Of a stretch of DNA of 64,000 nucleotides, positions 48,892 to 57,788 are shown in pieces. The stretch lies in the NCBI RefSeq assembly GCF_033546935.1, contig NZ_CP137854.1, forward strand, positions 2,046,001 through 2,110,000. The letters run 5' to 3'. Under the pieces are notes generated by a model. That model saw only the letters and a list, made by a program, of their open reading frames with translations. It made no database searches and was not told where the DNA came from. This DNA comes from Xylophilus sp. GOD-11R. GTDB lineage: Bacteria > Pseudomonadota > Gammaproteobacteria > Burkholderiales > Burkholderiaceae_C. Numbering within the stretch: the stretch's first letter is position 1; every line of letters begins with the position of its first letter. The translations under genes were made by a program, and so were the position numbers.

Positions 48892-49590
48892 TCAGTGCGC
48901 GCCGGCGAGCGCCTCGCGCGGCGCGACCTGGCTGCGGCAGGCGATCAGGTAGGCGTCGCGGGTGCTCTGGATGTGGCCCCGCAGGATGGTCTGCGCGCGC
49001 CGGGTGTCGAGGTTGCGGATCGCCTCGACCACCACCTGGTGGTTGTCCTGGCAGTGGGTGACCTGCTCGTTCTCGACCGGCAGGCGGTAGCGCAGGGCGG
49101 TGATCTGGGCGGAGATCAGCTTGGCCGCGTCCTTCAGGTAGCCGTTGTCGCAGTGCTCGACCAGGGCGCTGTGGAATTCGGTGTCCAGGCGCGGAAAAGC
49201 GGCGTGGTCGTTGCGGGCGAAGGCCGCGCCCATGTCGTCGAGGCAGCGGTCGAGCGCCTGCACCAGCGCGGCGTGGTTGTGCTTCATCGCGTCGGCCAGC
49301 GCCTCGCACTCGATCATCGAGCGGAACTGACAGATGTGCGCCACCTCGGTCTCGTTGAGCTGGAACACGAAGGTGCCGCGCTGGGGATGGATGGCCACCA
49401 GCCCTTCGAGACGCAGCCGCAGCAAGGCCTCGCGCACGGGAGTCTTGCTCATGCCCAGCATCGCCGCCACGCCCGATTCCGACAGGGCCTGCCCGAACTG
49501 CAGCGGGCCGGTGACGATGGCGTTGCGGATGCGCTCGACCGCCAGGTCGGTGAGCGACTTGGGGCGTTCGACGGGTTCGGTGAAGTTCAT
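48892..49590 (-). CDS. GntR family (FCD) transcriptional regulator
   Basis: Regulator of 232 aa. The N-terminal winged helix is SLTDLAVERIRNAIVTGPLQFGQALSESGVAAMLGMSKTPVREALLRL. The C-terminal FCD domain has the metal-ligand-like pattern DTEFHSALVEHCDN and a late HIQSTRDAY. It is divergent from the TRAP-led operon at 49869 and is its likely repressor; FCD regulators usually respond to hydroxy- or sugar acids. Confidence 0.92.
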   Translation of the reverse strand: MNFTEPVERPKSLTDLAVERIRNAIVTGPLQFGQALSESGVAAMLGMSKTPVREALLRLRLEGLVAIHPQRGTFVFQLNETEVAHICQFRSMIECEALADAMKHNHAALVQALDRCLDDMGAAFARNDHAAFPRLDTEFHSALVEHCDNGYLKDAAKLISAQITALRYRLPVENEQVTHCQDNHQVVVEAIRNLDTRRAQTILRGHIQSTRDAYLIACRSQVAPREALAGAH

Positions 49591-49771
49591 GGGACGCCTT
49601 CTGTGGGATTGGCAAATGCTAGCACCCGGCCTGCGGGAATTGAGACGAAATGTTGGGGTTGTTCATCTGCTGTGGCAGACAGCAGCGACACGCACATCGC
49701 TGTATTGGTTGCGCATTGTCCCGGAAAACACCCCGGCGCGTCATTGACGCCGATGGCCAGGCAGACACGGG

Positions 49772-49804
49772 TTTTCCACTAATGGCAGATCTGATATGTT
49801 AGAT
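49772..49804 (+). promoter_or_regulatory. Possible operator/promoter ahead of the TRAP operon
   Basis: ATCTGA (49789-49794) and TTAGAT (49799-49804) form a near-perfect inverted repeat around TATG. A -10-like TATGTT (49795-49800) lies inside it, with a weak TTTTCC 17 bases upstream. A FCD-type repressor at this site would block RNA polymerase. The rest of the 278-base divergent spacer shows no gene. Confidence 0.4.
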
Positions 49805-49868
49805 ACGATCCGATCCGTCACAACAACAACGACGTGGGTCCGGCATGCATCCGGCCTCGGGGACAGCC

Positions 49869-50357
49869 ATGAAAAGATTGCAGAAGCTCGCCGAACTGGT
49901 GTTGGTTGCCGGCCTGGCCGGCATGGTGCTGATGGTGTTCGGCAACGTGGTGCTGCGCTATGGCTTCTCCTCGGGCATCACCTTCTCGGAGGAGGTGTCG
50001 CGCTTTCTCTTCGTGTGGATCACCTTTCTCGGCGCCATCCTCGCGTTCGCGCAGCGCGGCCACATCGCGATGGAAACGCTCACCAGCCGCCTGCCCGCAC
50101 CGGCCCAGCGCGGCGTGGCCATCGCCTCGGCTTTCCTGATGCTCGGCTGCTGCGTGCTGATGGTGATCGGCGGATGGAACCAGACGCTGATCAACCTGCA
50201 TAACTTCGCGCCGGTCTCCGGCATTCCGCGCGGCGCCATCTACGCCGCCGCGGTGACGGCCGGCGTCTGCCTGGGCCTGCTGATCCTGCGCGACCTCTGG
50301 CGGCTGCTGAGCGGCGCGCCCCTGCACCAGTTCGAGCAGCGCTCGGCCACCGAATAA
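49869..50357 (+). CDS. TRAP transporter small permease (DctQ family)
   Basis: Small membrane subunit of 162 aa with four helices; SSGITFSEEVSRFLFVWITFLGAILAFAQRGHIAME is the family pattern. ATG 49869 was preferred over 49845 because GGGGACAG lies just upstream and the conserved protein begins MKRLQKLAEL. It is the first gene of a nine-gene operon reading to the terminator at 57627. Confidence 0.9.
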   Translation: MKRLQKLAELVLVAGLAGMVLMVFGNVVLRYGFSSGITFSEEVSRFLFVWITFLGAILAFAQRGHIAMETLTSRLPAPAQRGVAIASAFLMLGCCVLMVIGGWNQTLINLHNFAPVSGIPRGAIYAAAVTAGVCLGLLILRDLWRLLSGAPLHQFEQRSATE

Positions 50358-50378
50358 GCGTCGAGAGAGCCACCGGAC

Positions 50379-51656
50379 ATGACTGTCTTCATCTTCATCT
50401 CCTCCCTGCTCGCGGCGATGTCCCTGGGCATGCCGATCGCCTTCGCGCTGATGGTCTGCGGCGCCGCGCTGATGTGGCAGGTGGGCATCTTCGACGCGCA
50501 GGTGCTGGCGCAGAACCTGGTCGACGGCGCCGACAGCTATCCGCTCATGGCCGTGCCGTTCTTCCTGCTGGCCGGCGAGCTCATGAATGCCGGCGGCCTG
50601 TCGCGCCGCATCGTCGAGGCGCTGCTGAGCCTGGTGGGGCATGTGCGCGGCGGCCTGGGCTACGTGGCGATCATCGCGGCGCTGGTGCTGGCCAGCCTGT
50701 CGGGCTCGGCGATCGCCGACACCGCGGCCCTGGCCGCGCTGCTGATTCCGATGATGCGCAACGCCGGCTACAACGTGCCGCGCTCGGCCGGCCTGCTGGC
50801 CGCCGGCGGCGTGATCGCGCCGGTGGTGCCGCCCTCGATCGGGCTGGTGCTCTTCGGTGCGGTGGCGGGCGTGTCGGTCAGCAAGCTGTTCATCGCCGGC
50901 ATCGTGCCGGGGTTGACCATGGCGCTGGCGCTGATGATCACCTGGTGGCTGCTGTGCCGCCAGGACGCCTCGCCGGTGCTGGCGCGCAAGTCGCGGTCGG
51001 AGACGGTCGCGTCGGTGCGCCAGGCGGGCTGGGCGCTGATCCTGCCGCTGATCATCATCGTCGGCGTGAAATTCGGCGTGTTCACACCCACCGAGGCCGG
51101 CGTGGTTGCGGTGGTGGCCGCCGCGCTCATCGGCCGCTTCGCCTATGGCGAACTGAGCGGCGCCAAGCTCTATCACGGCATGGTGGCGGCGGCCCGGACG
51201 TCGGCGGTGGTGATGTTCCTGGTGGCCGCCGCGCTCATCTCGGCCTGGCTGATCACGGTGGCCAACATCCCGGACCAGCTCATCTCGCTACTGCAGCCCT
51301 TCATCGACCGGCCGGTGCTGCTGATGGTGTTCATGCAGGTCATCGTGCTGGTAGTGGGCACCGCGCTCGACTTCACGCCCACCATCCTGATCCTGGCGCC
51401 GGTGCTGATGCCGCTGGTCAAGCAGGCGGGCATCGACCCGGTGTACTTCGGCGTGATCTTCGTGATGAACAACGCCATCGGCCTGCTGACGCCGCCGGTG
51501 GGCAATGTGCTCAACGTCGTCTGCTCGGTCGGCAAGGTGCCGATGGACGACGTCATCCGCGGCGTGCTGCCTTTCCTGTTCGCGGAATTCGTGGTGCTGA
51601 TCCTCATGAGCCTGTTCCCGGTGCTCGTGCTGGGGCCGCTGCGCTGGATGCATTGA
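50379..51656 (+). CDS. TRAP transporter large permease (DctM family)
   Basis: Large membrane subunit of 425 aa with about twelve hydrophobic segments. Family text includes DSYPLMAVPFFLLAGELMNAGGLSRR, LASLSGSAIADTAALAALLIPMM and PPSIGLVLFGAVAGVSVSKLFIAG. It begins 21 bases after the small permease. It is a distant paralogue of the DctM at 18814-20109. Confidence 0.94.
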   Translation: MTVFIFISSLLAAMSLGMPIAFALMVCGAALMWQVGIFDAQVLAQNLVDGADSYPLMAVPFFLLAGELMNAGGLSRRIVEALLSLVGHVRGGLGYVAIIAALVLASLSGSAIADTAALAALLIPMMRNAGYNVPRSAGLLAAGGVIAPVVPPSIGLVLFGAVAGVSVSKLFIAGIVPGLTMALALMITWWLLCRQDASPVLARKSRSETVASVRQAGWALILPLIIIVGVKFGVFTPTEAGVVAVVAAALIGRFAYGELSGAKLYHGMVAAARTSAVVMFLVAAALISAWLITVANIPDQLISLLQPFIDRPVLLMVFMQVIVLVVGTALDFTPTILILAPVLMPLVKQAGIDPVYFGVIFVMNNAIGLLTPPVGNVLNVVCSVGKVPMDDVIRGVLPFLFAEFVVLILMSLFPVLVLGPLRWMH

Positions 51657-51699
51657 GACGACGACGCCATCCAAACCTACAACCAACTGGAGACAAGAC

Positions 51700-52686
51700 A
51701 TGAACCGATTCCTTTCCAAGATCGCCCTGGCGTTCGGCGCGGCGGGCGTGCTCGCGGCCGGCGGCACGCAGGCCCAGACGGTCGCCAAGTACGCCTACGG
51801 CGCCACCGAAGACCATCCCCAGGGCGTGGCCGCACGCAAGTTCGCCGAGCTGGTCAAGGCCAAGACCGGCGGCCGCATCACGGTCAACACCTACGGCAGC
51901 GGCAAGCTCGGTTCCGACCCCTCGCTGCAGTCGCAGGTGCAGGGCGGCACGCTCGAATTCATGACCGGCCCGACCTCGAATTTCGTCGGCCTCATCAAGG
52001 GTTTCGCGCTGTTCGACCTGCCTTATCTGGTCACCAATTACAGGGAGGCCGACGCACTGCTCGATGGGCCCCAAGGCCAGGCGTTGCTGGCCCGACTCGA
52101 CAGCGTGGGCCTGGTCGGGCTGGGCTACCAGGAAAACGGCTTTCGCAGCGTCACCAATTCCAAGCACCCCATCAACAAGCTCGAAGACCTGGCCGGCCTG
52201 AAGATCCGGGTGATCCAGAACCCGGTCTTCATCGACACCTTCAAGGCCCTGGGCGCCAACCCCTTGCCGCTGCCCTACACCGAGCTGTATGGCGCACTCG
52301 AATCGCGGGCGGTCGACGCGCAGGAGAACCCGGTCGGACTCATCGACTCCGGCAAGTTCTACGAAGTGCAGAAATACCTGTCGCTCACCGGCCACGTGTA
52401 TTCGCCCTTCATCGTGGTGGGCAGCAAGAAGTGGTTCGACAAGCTCTCCGAAGCCGACCGCACCGCCGTTCGCCAGGCCGCCACCGAGGCCAGCAAATTC
52501 ATGCGCGAGCTCGAGCGTAAGGAAGAGACCCGGCTGATGGCCGCGCTCAAGGCCAAGGGCCTGCAGATCAACGAACTGCCGCCGGCCGAACTCGCCCGCC
52601 TGCGCACCGCGGTCAAGCCGGTGGTAGACAAATACGTCGCCGAGCTTGGCGTGGACATGGGCAAGCTGCAGGAATCGCTGAAGTGA
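51700..52686 (+). CDS. TRAP transporter substrate-binding protein (DctP family)
   Basis: Periplasmic receptor of 328 aa with a signal peptide (to about residue 26, TQAQT). Motifs include GTLEFMTGPTSNFVGLIKGFALFDLPYL, YQENGFRSVTNSKHPI and LAGLKIRVIQNPVF, with the arginine that usually contacts a ligand carboxylate. GGAG lies before the ATG. Its stop overlaps the GTG of the next gene, so uptake and the first enzyme are coupled. Confidence 0.93.
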   Translation: MNRFLSKIALAFGAAGVLAAGGTQAQTVAKYAYGATEDHPQGVAARKFAELVKAKTGGRITVNTYGSGKLGSDPSLQSQVQGGTLEFMTGPTSNFVGLIKGFALFDLPYLVTNYREADALLDGPQGQALLARLDSVGLVGLGYQENGFRSVTNSKHPINKLEDLAGLKIRVIQNPVFIDTFKALGANPLPLPYTELYGALESRAVDAQENPVGLIDSGKFYEVQKYLSLTGHVYSPFIVVGSKKWFDKLSEADRTAVRQAATEASKFMRELERKEETRLMAALKAKGLQINELPPAELARLRTAVKPVVDKYVAELGVDMGKLQESLK

Positions 52687-53639
52687 GCCGACAGCCTCTG
52701 GTGGTCGCGCTCGACGGCGGCTATTCGTCCTACGACCAGGAAGAAGCCATCTTCGGCGCAGCCGGCGCCCGCTTCGAGATCCGCGCCTGCGAAGGCGACG
52801 AAACCCGCGCGATGGCCGCGGTGCGCGGCGCCGACGTGGTCATCGTGCGCGAGACACCGGTGACCCGCGCGGTGATCGGCGCCATGGACGTCTGCCGCGG
52901 CATCGTGCGCTCGGGCATCGGCGTGGACAACATCGACCAGCCGGCCGCTCGCGAACGCGGCATCGCCGTGGCCAATGTGCCCGACTACGGCATCGACGAG
53001 GTGAGCACCCATGCGGTGGCCCTGCTGCTGGCCGTGATGCGGCAGATCACGCAGCGCGACCGGCACCTTCGTGAAGGGCGTTGGAACGCGCCGCGCAGCC
53101 GGCCGATGCTGCGCCTGCGTGGCCGCACGCTGGGGCTGATCGGCTACGGCCGCATCGCCCGCCAGACCCACGAGAAGCTTGCCGGCTACGGATTCGCCCG
53201 CGTGCTGGTGAGCGACCCGTCGGCCACCCTGCCGCCGGAGGTGCAGGCCGCCTCGGTCGACGACGTTTTCGCTCAAAGCGACGTGGTCTCGCTGCATGCG
53301 CCACTCACTCCGCAGACCCGCCACCTGGTGAACGCCGCGCGGCTGGCGACCATGCGTGACGACGCCATCCTGGTGAACACCTCGCGCGGCGGACTGGTCG
53401 ACATCGACGCTCTGCACCAAACACTGGCCGCCGGCCGGCTGCTGGGCGCCGGGCTCGACGTGTTCGAGGCCGAGCCGCCCGCGTTCGACCACCCCATCTT
53501 CACGCTCGACAACGTCGTGCTCTCCGACCACATCGGCTGGTACAGCGAGGAGTCGATGCGCGATTTGCAGCGCAAGACGGCCGAGGAGGGCGCCCGCATC
53601 CTCGCCGGGCAGCGGCCGCTGCACTGGCTCAACCCCTGA
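52683..53639 (+). CDS. CtBP-like D-2-hydroxyacid dehydrogenase
   Basis: An NAD-dependent D-2-hydroxyacid dehydrogenase of 318 aa, closest in style to bacterial C-terminal-binding-protein/PGDH-like enzymes. The dinucleotide motif is GLIGYGRIARQTHEKLAGYG; RGGLVD holds the catalytic arginine region, the glutamate is in DVFEAEPP and the histidine in VLSDHIGWYS. The GTG start overlaps the dctP stop. It probably oxidises the imported hydroxy acid to a 2-oxo acid, which is an inference from position. Confidence 0.88.
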   Translation: MSRQPLVVALDGGYSSYDQEEAIFGAAGARFEIRACEGDETRAMAAVRGADVVIVRETPVTRAVIGAMDVCRGIVRSGIGVDNIDQPAARERGIAVANVPDYGIDEVSTHAVALLLAVMRQITQRDRHLREGRWNAPRSRPMLRLRGRTLGLIGYGRIARQTHEKLAGYGFARVLVSDPSATLPPEVQAASVDDVFAQSDVVSLHAPLTPQTRHLVNAARLATMRDDAILVNTSRGGLVDIDALHQTLAAGRLLGAGLDVFEAEPPAFDHPIFTLDNVVLSDHIGWYSEESMRDLQRKTAEEGARILAGQRPLHWLNP

Positions 53640-53669
53640 CATTCCAACGCACATCAACAGGACCATTCC

Positions 53670-54317
53670 ATGAAAGATCTCCTCGAAGGCTTTTCCAAAG
53701 TCGCTGTCGCATCGGTGGCCGACGCGGTCGACAAGCTCACCGGCAAGCGCGGCTACATGGACGCGAGCATCAAGCCGCGCACGGTGGACAAGCGCGTCGT
53801 CGGCCCCGCCGTCACCGTGCTGGAAGCCGCCACCGACGAATTCCTGCCACCGCAGCATGCGCTGGACCTGATCGACGAAGCGCCGCGTGGCAGTGTGGTG
53901 GTCATTTCCATCGGCGGCGGCGAGCCCAACGTGGCGGTCTGGGGCGGCCTGATGACGGCCGGCGCGGTGGCCAACGAGCACGTGGGCGCCATCCTCGACG
54001 GCGCGGTGCGCGATCTCGGCGAGATCCGGCGCGACTACGACTTCCCGGTCTATGCCCGCGAGGTCAGCCCGGGCACCACGCTCGGCCGCTACCGCACGGT
54101 GGCATCGCAGGTGCCGGTGGTGGTCGGCGGCGTGGTGGTGCATCCCGGCGACATCATCGTGGCCGACATCGACGGCGTGGTGGTGGTGCCCAAGGACCTG
54201 GCGCAGGAGGTGCTCGACGCGTCCATCGAGATCGACGAGCGCGAGCTGGAGCAGGCCAGGCTGATCATCGCGGAACGCTCCCTGCGCACCGGCCTGGCCA
54301 AGTACGGCCGCATCTGA
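53670..54317 (+). CDS. RraA-family protein (HMG/oxaloacetate aldolase-like)
   Basis: A 215-aa member of the RraA/4-hydroxy-4-methyl-2-oxoglutarate aldolase family. Family sequence includes GGLMTAGAVANEHVGAILDG, AVRDLGEI and the glycine-rich VVVGGVVVHPGDIIVADIDGVVVVPKD. Enzymatic members are class II pyruvate aldolases that also decarboxylate oxaloacetate; others regulate RNase E. The operon context of dehydrogenase and sugar kinase favours the enzymatic role. The residues GDGAVRD-type in true aldolases read LDGAVRD here. Confidence 0.85.
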   Translation: MKDLLEGFSKVAVASVADAVDKLTGKRGYMDASIKPRTVDKRVVGPAVTVLEAATDEFLPPQHALDLIDEAPRGSVVVISIGGGEPNVAVWGGLMTAGAVANEHVGAILDGAVRDLGEIRRDYDFPVYAREVSPGTTLGRYRTVASQVPVVVGGVVVHPGDIIVADIDGVVVVPKDLAQEVLDASIEIDERELEQARLIIAERSLRTGLAKYGRI

Positions 54318-54324
54318 AGGCACC

Positions 54325-55284
54325 ATGAGTCAAGCCAGCCAGGCCGCCCGCCGCCCCGGGTGCATCGTCTCCATCGGCGAGGCGATGATCGAATTCAACC
54401 AGGCCCGCCCCGGCGAGCCGCAGTACGTGCAGGGCTTCGGTGGCGACACCGCCAATTGCCTGGTCGCGGCCGCCCGGCAGGGAGTGCAAACCCGCTACAT
54501 CTCGGCCATCGGTGACGATACCTTCGGCGCCATGCTGATCGATCTCTGGAAGCGCGAAGGCGTGGACACCTCGCAGGTGCTTGTCGATCCGCAGGCGCCG
54601 ACCGGCGTGTATTTCGTCACCCACGGCCAGGCCGGCCACCAGTTCGGCTACCTGCGGGCCGGCAGCGCGGCGAGCCGCATCGGCCCGGGTTCGGTGACGC
54701 CGGCGGCGCTGGACGGCGCCGCTTTCCTGCACGTTTCGGGCATCACCCAGGCGATCAGCACCAGCGCCTGCGACGCGAGCTTCGTGGCGATGAACCTGGC
54801 CCGCGAGCGCGGCGTGCCGGTGGCCTACGACCCCAACCTGCGGCTGCGTCTGTGGCCGCTGGAGCGCGCCCGGGCAGTCATCCGCGAAAGCGTCGGCCTG
54901 TCCGACATCCTGCTCGTCAGCTCCGACGACGCCTCGGTGCTCACCGGCGAGCAGACGCCCGACGCCATGCGCGACGTGCTGCTGGCCTGGGGCGCGCGCA
55001 CCGTGGTGCTCAAACTCGGCGCGCTCGGCGCCACGGTGCATGCGGCTGGCGCCGATCACCATTTCGCCGGCCATGCGGTCGACTGCGTGGACGCCACCGG
55101 CGCGGGCGACTGTTTCGCCGGCGCCCTGCTGGCGCGGCTGGCCAGCGGTGACGACATCGTCGCGGCGAGCCGCTACGCCAACGCCGCCGCCGCCCTGTCG
55201 ACCCGTGGATTCGGCGCCATCGCACCGATTCCGAAGGCCTGCGAGGTGGTGGATTTCCTGAACCGAACCGAAGCAGCCGCATGA
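54325..55284 (+). CDS. PfkB-family sugar kinase (2-keto-3-deoxygluconate kinase-like)
   Basis: Carbohydrate kinase of 319 aa. It opens IVSIGEAMIEFNQ, has GGDTANCLVAAARQG, and the C-terminal anion-hole motif DATGAGDCFAGALL with catalytic Asp262. The pattern resembles KdgK-type kinases. It begins seven bases after the RraA-like gene and overlaps the SDR gene. No KDPG aldolase (Eda) is in the window, so the fate of a phosphorylated product is open. Confidence 0.88.
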   Translation: MSQASQAARRPGCIVSIGEAMIEFNQARPGEPQYVQGFGGDTANCLVAAARQGVQTRYISAIGDDTFGAMLIDLWKREGVDTSQVLVDPQAPTGVYFVTHGQAGHQFGYLRAGSAASRIGPGSVTPAALDGAAFLHVSGITQAISTSACDASFVAMNLARERGVPVAYDPNLRLRLWPLERARAVIRESVGLSDILLVSSDDASVLTGEQTPDAMRDVLLAWGARTVVLKLGALGATVHAAGADHHFAGHAVDCVDATGAGDCFAGALLARLASGDDIVAASRYANAAAALSTRGFGAIAPIPKACEVVDFLNRTEAAA

Positions 55285-56012
55285 CTTTCGAGAAAGACCT
55301 GTACCTCGGCCGCCAGGTGGTGGTGGTCGGCGGCACCAGCGGCATCGGCCTGGGCATCGCCCGGGCTTTCGCCGCCCACGGTGCGCGCCTGCTCGTCACC
55401 GGCGCCATCGCCGCCGAGGTCGACGCCGCGCTGGTGTCCGAAAACGGTTTCGAGGGCGTCGCCGTCGACGTGCGCGACGCGGCCGCGATGCGCGCCCTGT
55501 TCGAGGCGCGCCCGGTCGACGTGCTGGTCAACTGTGCGGGCATCACCCGGCGCGACCTGGCCGAGCACGATCCCGAGGTCTTCGCCGAAGTGGTCGACGT
55601 CAACCTGGTCGGCATGATGCGCAGCTGCCATGCGGCGCGCCCGGCCCTGGCGCGCAGCGGGGGCTCCATCGTCAATATCGCGTCGATGCTGAGCTTCTTC
55701 GGCAGTGCCGGCGTGCCGGCGTATGCGGCGAGCAAGGGCGGCGTGGCGCAGCTCACCAAGTCGTTGGCCATGGCCTATGCGGCCGAGGGCGTCCGGGTGA
55801 ACGCCCTGGCGCCCGGCTACATCGCCACGCGCCTGACCAACGTGCTGCAGGACGACGCGGCCCGCAGCGGCGCCATCGTGGCGCGCACGCCCATGAACCG
55901 CTGGGGCCAGCCGGAGGACGTGGCGCAGGCCGCGCTGTTCCTGGCCTCGCCGGCGGCCTCGTTCATTACCGGCGCCATCGTTCCCGTGGACGGCGGCTAC
56001 CTCGTCGCCTGA
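55281..56012 (+). CDS. SDR family oxidoreductase
   Basis: Classical short-chain dehydrogenase of 243 aa. The cofactor motif is GGTSGIG (17-23), the NAG-type strand reads VNCAGITRRD, and the catalytic residues are in NIASMLSFFGS and Tyr148/Lys152 (YAASK). The ATG overlaps the kinase stop. The family cannot be narrowed further; sugar-acid or 3-oxoacyl reduction are both possible. Confidence 0.92.
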   Translation: MTFEKDLYLGRQVVVVGGTSGIGLGIARAFAAHGARLLVTGAIAAEVDAALVSENGFEGVAVDVRDAAAMRALFEARPVDVLVNCAGITRRDLAEHDPEVFAEVVDVNLVGMMRSCHAARPALARSGGSIVNIASMLSFFGSAGVPAYAASKGGVAQLTKSLAMAYAAEGVRVNALAPGYIATRLTNVLQDDAARSGAIVARTPMNRWGQPEDVAQAALFLASPAASFITGAIVPVDGGYLVA

Positions 56013-56033
56013 AGCGCGACCGAAAGACTCCCC

Positions 56034-56522
56034 ATGATCGTGCAGCACCCCGGCATTCAGCCCGAGATCGCCATTCCCGCCATGCCCGACGACGAGCGCA
56101 TCTGGGTGCCCCAGGCGCCGCTGGTGTGGTTCCGGCCGCTCATGTTCAACACCGTCACCGGCGGCTGGTGCAACCTGTTGCGGGTGCGTCGCGCGGGGGT
56201 GCTGTCGCGCCACATTCACCCGAGCGCCGTCACCGGCTTCGTGCTCAAGGGCGCCTGGCGCTACCTGGAGCACGACTGGATCGCCAGCGAGGGGTCGTTC
56301 GTGTACGAGCCGCCCGGCGAGATCCACACGTTGGTCGTCGACGAGACCGCCGGTGAACAGGAAATGATCACCTTCTTCAACATACAGGGTGCACTGATCT
56401 ACGTCGACGGCGACGGCCGGCAGACCGGCTACGAGGATGTCTTCTCCAAGATCGAGATGTGCCGGGCGCACTACCGCGAGGTCGGCCTGGGCGCCGATTA
56501 CGTGGACCGGTTCATCCGCTGA
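56034..56522 (+). CDS. Cupin protein of the 2,4'-dihydroxyacetophenone dioxygenase-like group
   Basis: A 162-aa single-cupin protein. The metal-binding text is LSRHIHPSAVTGFVLKGAWRYLEHDW and, later, YEPPGEIHTLVVDE, which together supply the usual His/Glu ligands. FFNIQGALIYVDGDGRQTGYEDV is shared with proteins annotated as 2,4'-dihydroxyacetophenone dioxygenases and ChrR-like cupins. A C-C cleaving dioxygenase activity is possible but unproven. It is 22 bases downstream of the SDR. Confidence 0.78.
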   Translation: MIVQHPGIQPEIAIPAMPDDERIWVPQAPLVWFRPLMFNTVTGGWCNLLRVRRAGVLSRHIHPSAVTGFVLKGAWRYLEHDWIASEGSFVYEPPGEIHTLVVDETAGEQEMITFFNIQGALIYVDGDGRQTGYEDVFSKIEMCRAHYREVGLGADYVDRFIR

Positions 56523-56590
56523 CATCCGGTGCCGCCGACCGGCGGCATGCGACAGGTTTCAGGCGAGGAAAACCAATAACGGAGACCAAC

Positions 56591-57574
56591 ATGAACAAGG
56601 CTTTTTTCCAGCCGAGCCGTCGCGCCATCGTGGCGTGGCTGCCTGCGGCGGCCCTGGCCGCCTCGGGTGTCGCGCATGCACAGGCACGCGACTTTCCCAA
56701 TAAGCCGATCGAGCTGATCGTGCCCTTCCAGCCCGGTGGCGGCACCGACGCCGTGGCGCGCGCCTATGCGGACGCCGCCCGCAGGCACATCGCGCAGACC
56801 GTGCTGGTGGTCAACAAGCCCGGGGCCAGCGGCGCGATTGGCTGGCAGGACCTGATCGCCTCCCGGCCCGACGGCTACCGCATCGCGGTGGTGACGGTAG
56901 AACTGGTGACCTTGCCGCCGCTCAACATGGCGAAATTCACCGCTGACGACGTCACGCCGATCGCGCGGTTGAACGCCGATCCGTCGGCGATCACCGTGCG
57001 CGCCGACGCGCCCTGGAACAGCATCGAGGAATTTCTTGCCGCCGCGAAGGCCCAGGGCGGCAAGCTCAGCATGGGCAATGCCGGCAACGGCTCGATCTGG
57101 CACCTGGCTGCCGCGGCGCTGGAAGACAAGACCGGTGTCAAGTTCAACCACACGCCGTTCCAGGGCGGCGGGCCGGCGGTGCTGGCCCTGATGGGCGGCC
57201 ACATCGACGCGGTGGCCGTCAGCCCCGCGGAGGTGACGACCTTCGTACAGGCGGGCAAGCTCAGGACGCTCGCCGTCATGGCCGACCAGCGAGTCAAGGG
57301 CTTCGAGAAGGTGCCGACCCTCAAGGAGCGTGGCATCGACCTGTCGATCGGCACCTGGCGCGGCCTGGCGGCGCCCAGGAACACGCCGCCCGAGGTGATC
57401 GCCTACCTGAAGACGGCGAGCGAGCAGATCGCCAACGAACCCTCGTTCCGCGAGGTGCTCGACAAGCAGAACCTCGGGTTCGCCTATGCCGACGACCAGA
57501 CCTTCAAAGCCGCGATCGCCAAGGACAGCGCCTTCTTCCGCAACCTGGTGAGCAAGGTCGACATCCGCAACTGA
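56591..57574 (+). CDS. Bug/TctC-family tripartite tricarboxylate transporter binding protein
   Basis: Periplasmic solute receptor of 327 aa. The signal peptide includes SRRAIVAW, a possible twin-arginine motif, and ends near AHAQA. Motifs IELIVPFQPGGGTDAVARAY and VVNKPGASGAIGW are typical. It is the last gene before the strong terminator at 57627, 68 bases after the cupin gene. The operon thus encodes two different receptors, TRAP-type and Bug-type, and only the first has membrane partners here. Confidence 0.92.
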   Translation: MNKAFFQPSRRAIVAWLPAAALAASGVAHAQARDFPNKPIELIVPFQPGGGTDAVARAYADAARRHIAQTVLVVNKPGASGAIGWQDLIASRPDGYRIAVVTVELVTLPPLNMAKFTADDVTPIARLNADPSAITVRADAPWNSIEEFLAAAKAQGGKLSMGNAGNGSIWHLAAAALEDKTGVKFNHTPFQGGGPAVLALMGGHIDAVAVSPAEVTTFVQAGKLRTLAVMADQRVKGFEKVPTLKERGIDLSIGTWRGLAAPRNTPPEVIAYLKTASEQIANEPSFREVLDKQNLGFAYADDQTFKAAIAKDSAFFRNLVSKVDIRN

Positions 57575-57582
57575 GGCAACCC

Positions 57583-57604
57583 GCGCGGCCGGCTCCGGCC
57601 GCGC
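57583..57604. repeat. Perfect GC hairpin after the Bug gene
   Basis: GCGCGGCCGG (57583-57592) and CCGGCCGCGC (57595-57604) form a perfect ten-base stem with a two-base loop. No T tract follows. It lies nine bases after the stop and may protect the 3' end of the message. Confidence 0.6.
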
Positions 57605-57626
57605 CACGCGCCGCCCCGCGTTCGAG

Positions 57627-57657
57627 CGCCCGCCTGCCCAGGCGGGCGTTTTCGTTT
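57627..57657 (+). terminator. Strong intrinsic terminator of the TRAP-led operon
   Basis: CGCCCGCCT (57627-57635) pairs perfectly with AGGCGGGCG (57640-57648) around GCCC and is followed by TTTTCGTTT. It cleanly separates the 49869-57574 operon from the next one. Confidence 0.88.
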
Positions 57658-57718
57658 CTGCGGCCCGCTCCGCCAGCCCGATTCCCGACCGGCCGGCCGC
57701 CTCACGACAAACCCTTAG

Positions 57719-57752
57719 AAGTGTTGACACTTGGTGAATAAATGAAAACACT
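57719..57752 (+). promoter_or_regulatory. Palindromic operator and promoter of the CoA-transferase operon
   Basis: AAGTGTTGACACTT (57719-57732) is a perfect palindrome containing a consensus -35 TTGACA (57724-57729). AGTGTT (57720-57725) is mirrored again by AACACT (57747-57752), where a -10 would sit after a 17-base spacer. A repressor here, plausibly the GntR/FCD protein encoded at 61904, would occlude the promoter. Confidence 0.6.
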
Positions 57753-57788
57753 GTAGGCCACAGAGTTCACTTTCGAATCGGATCCGAC

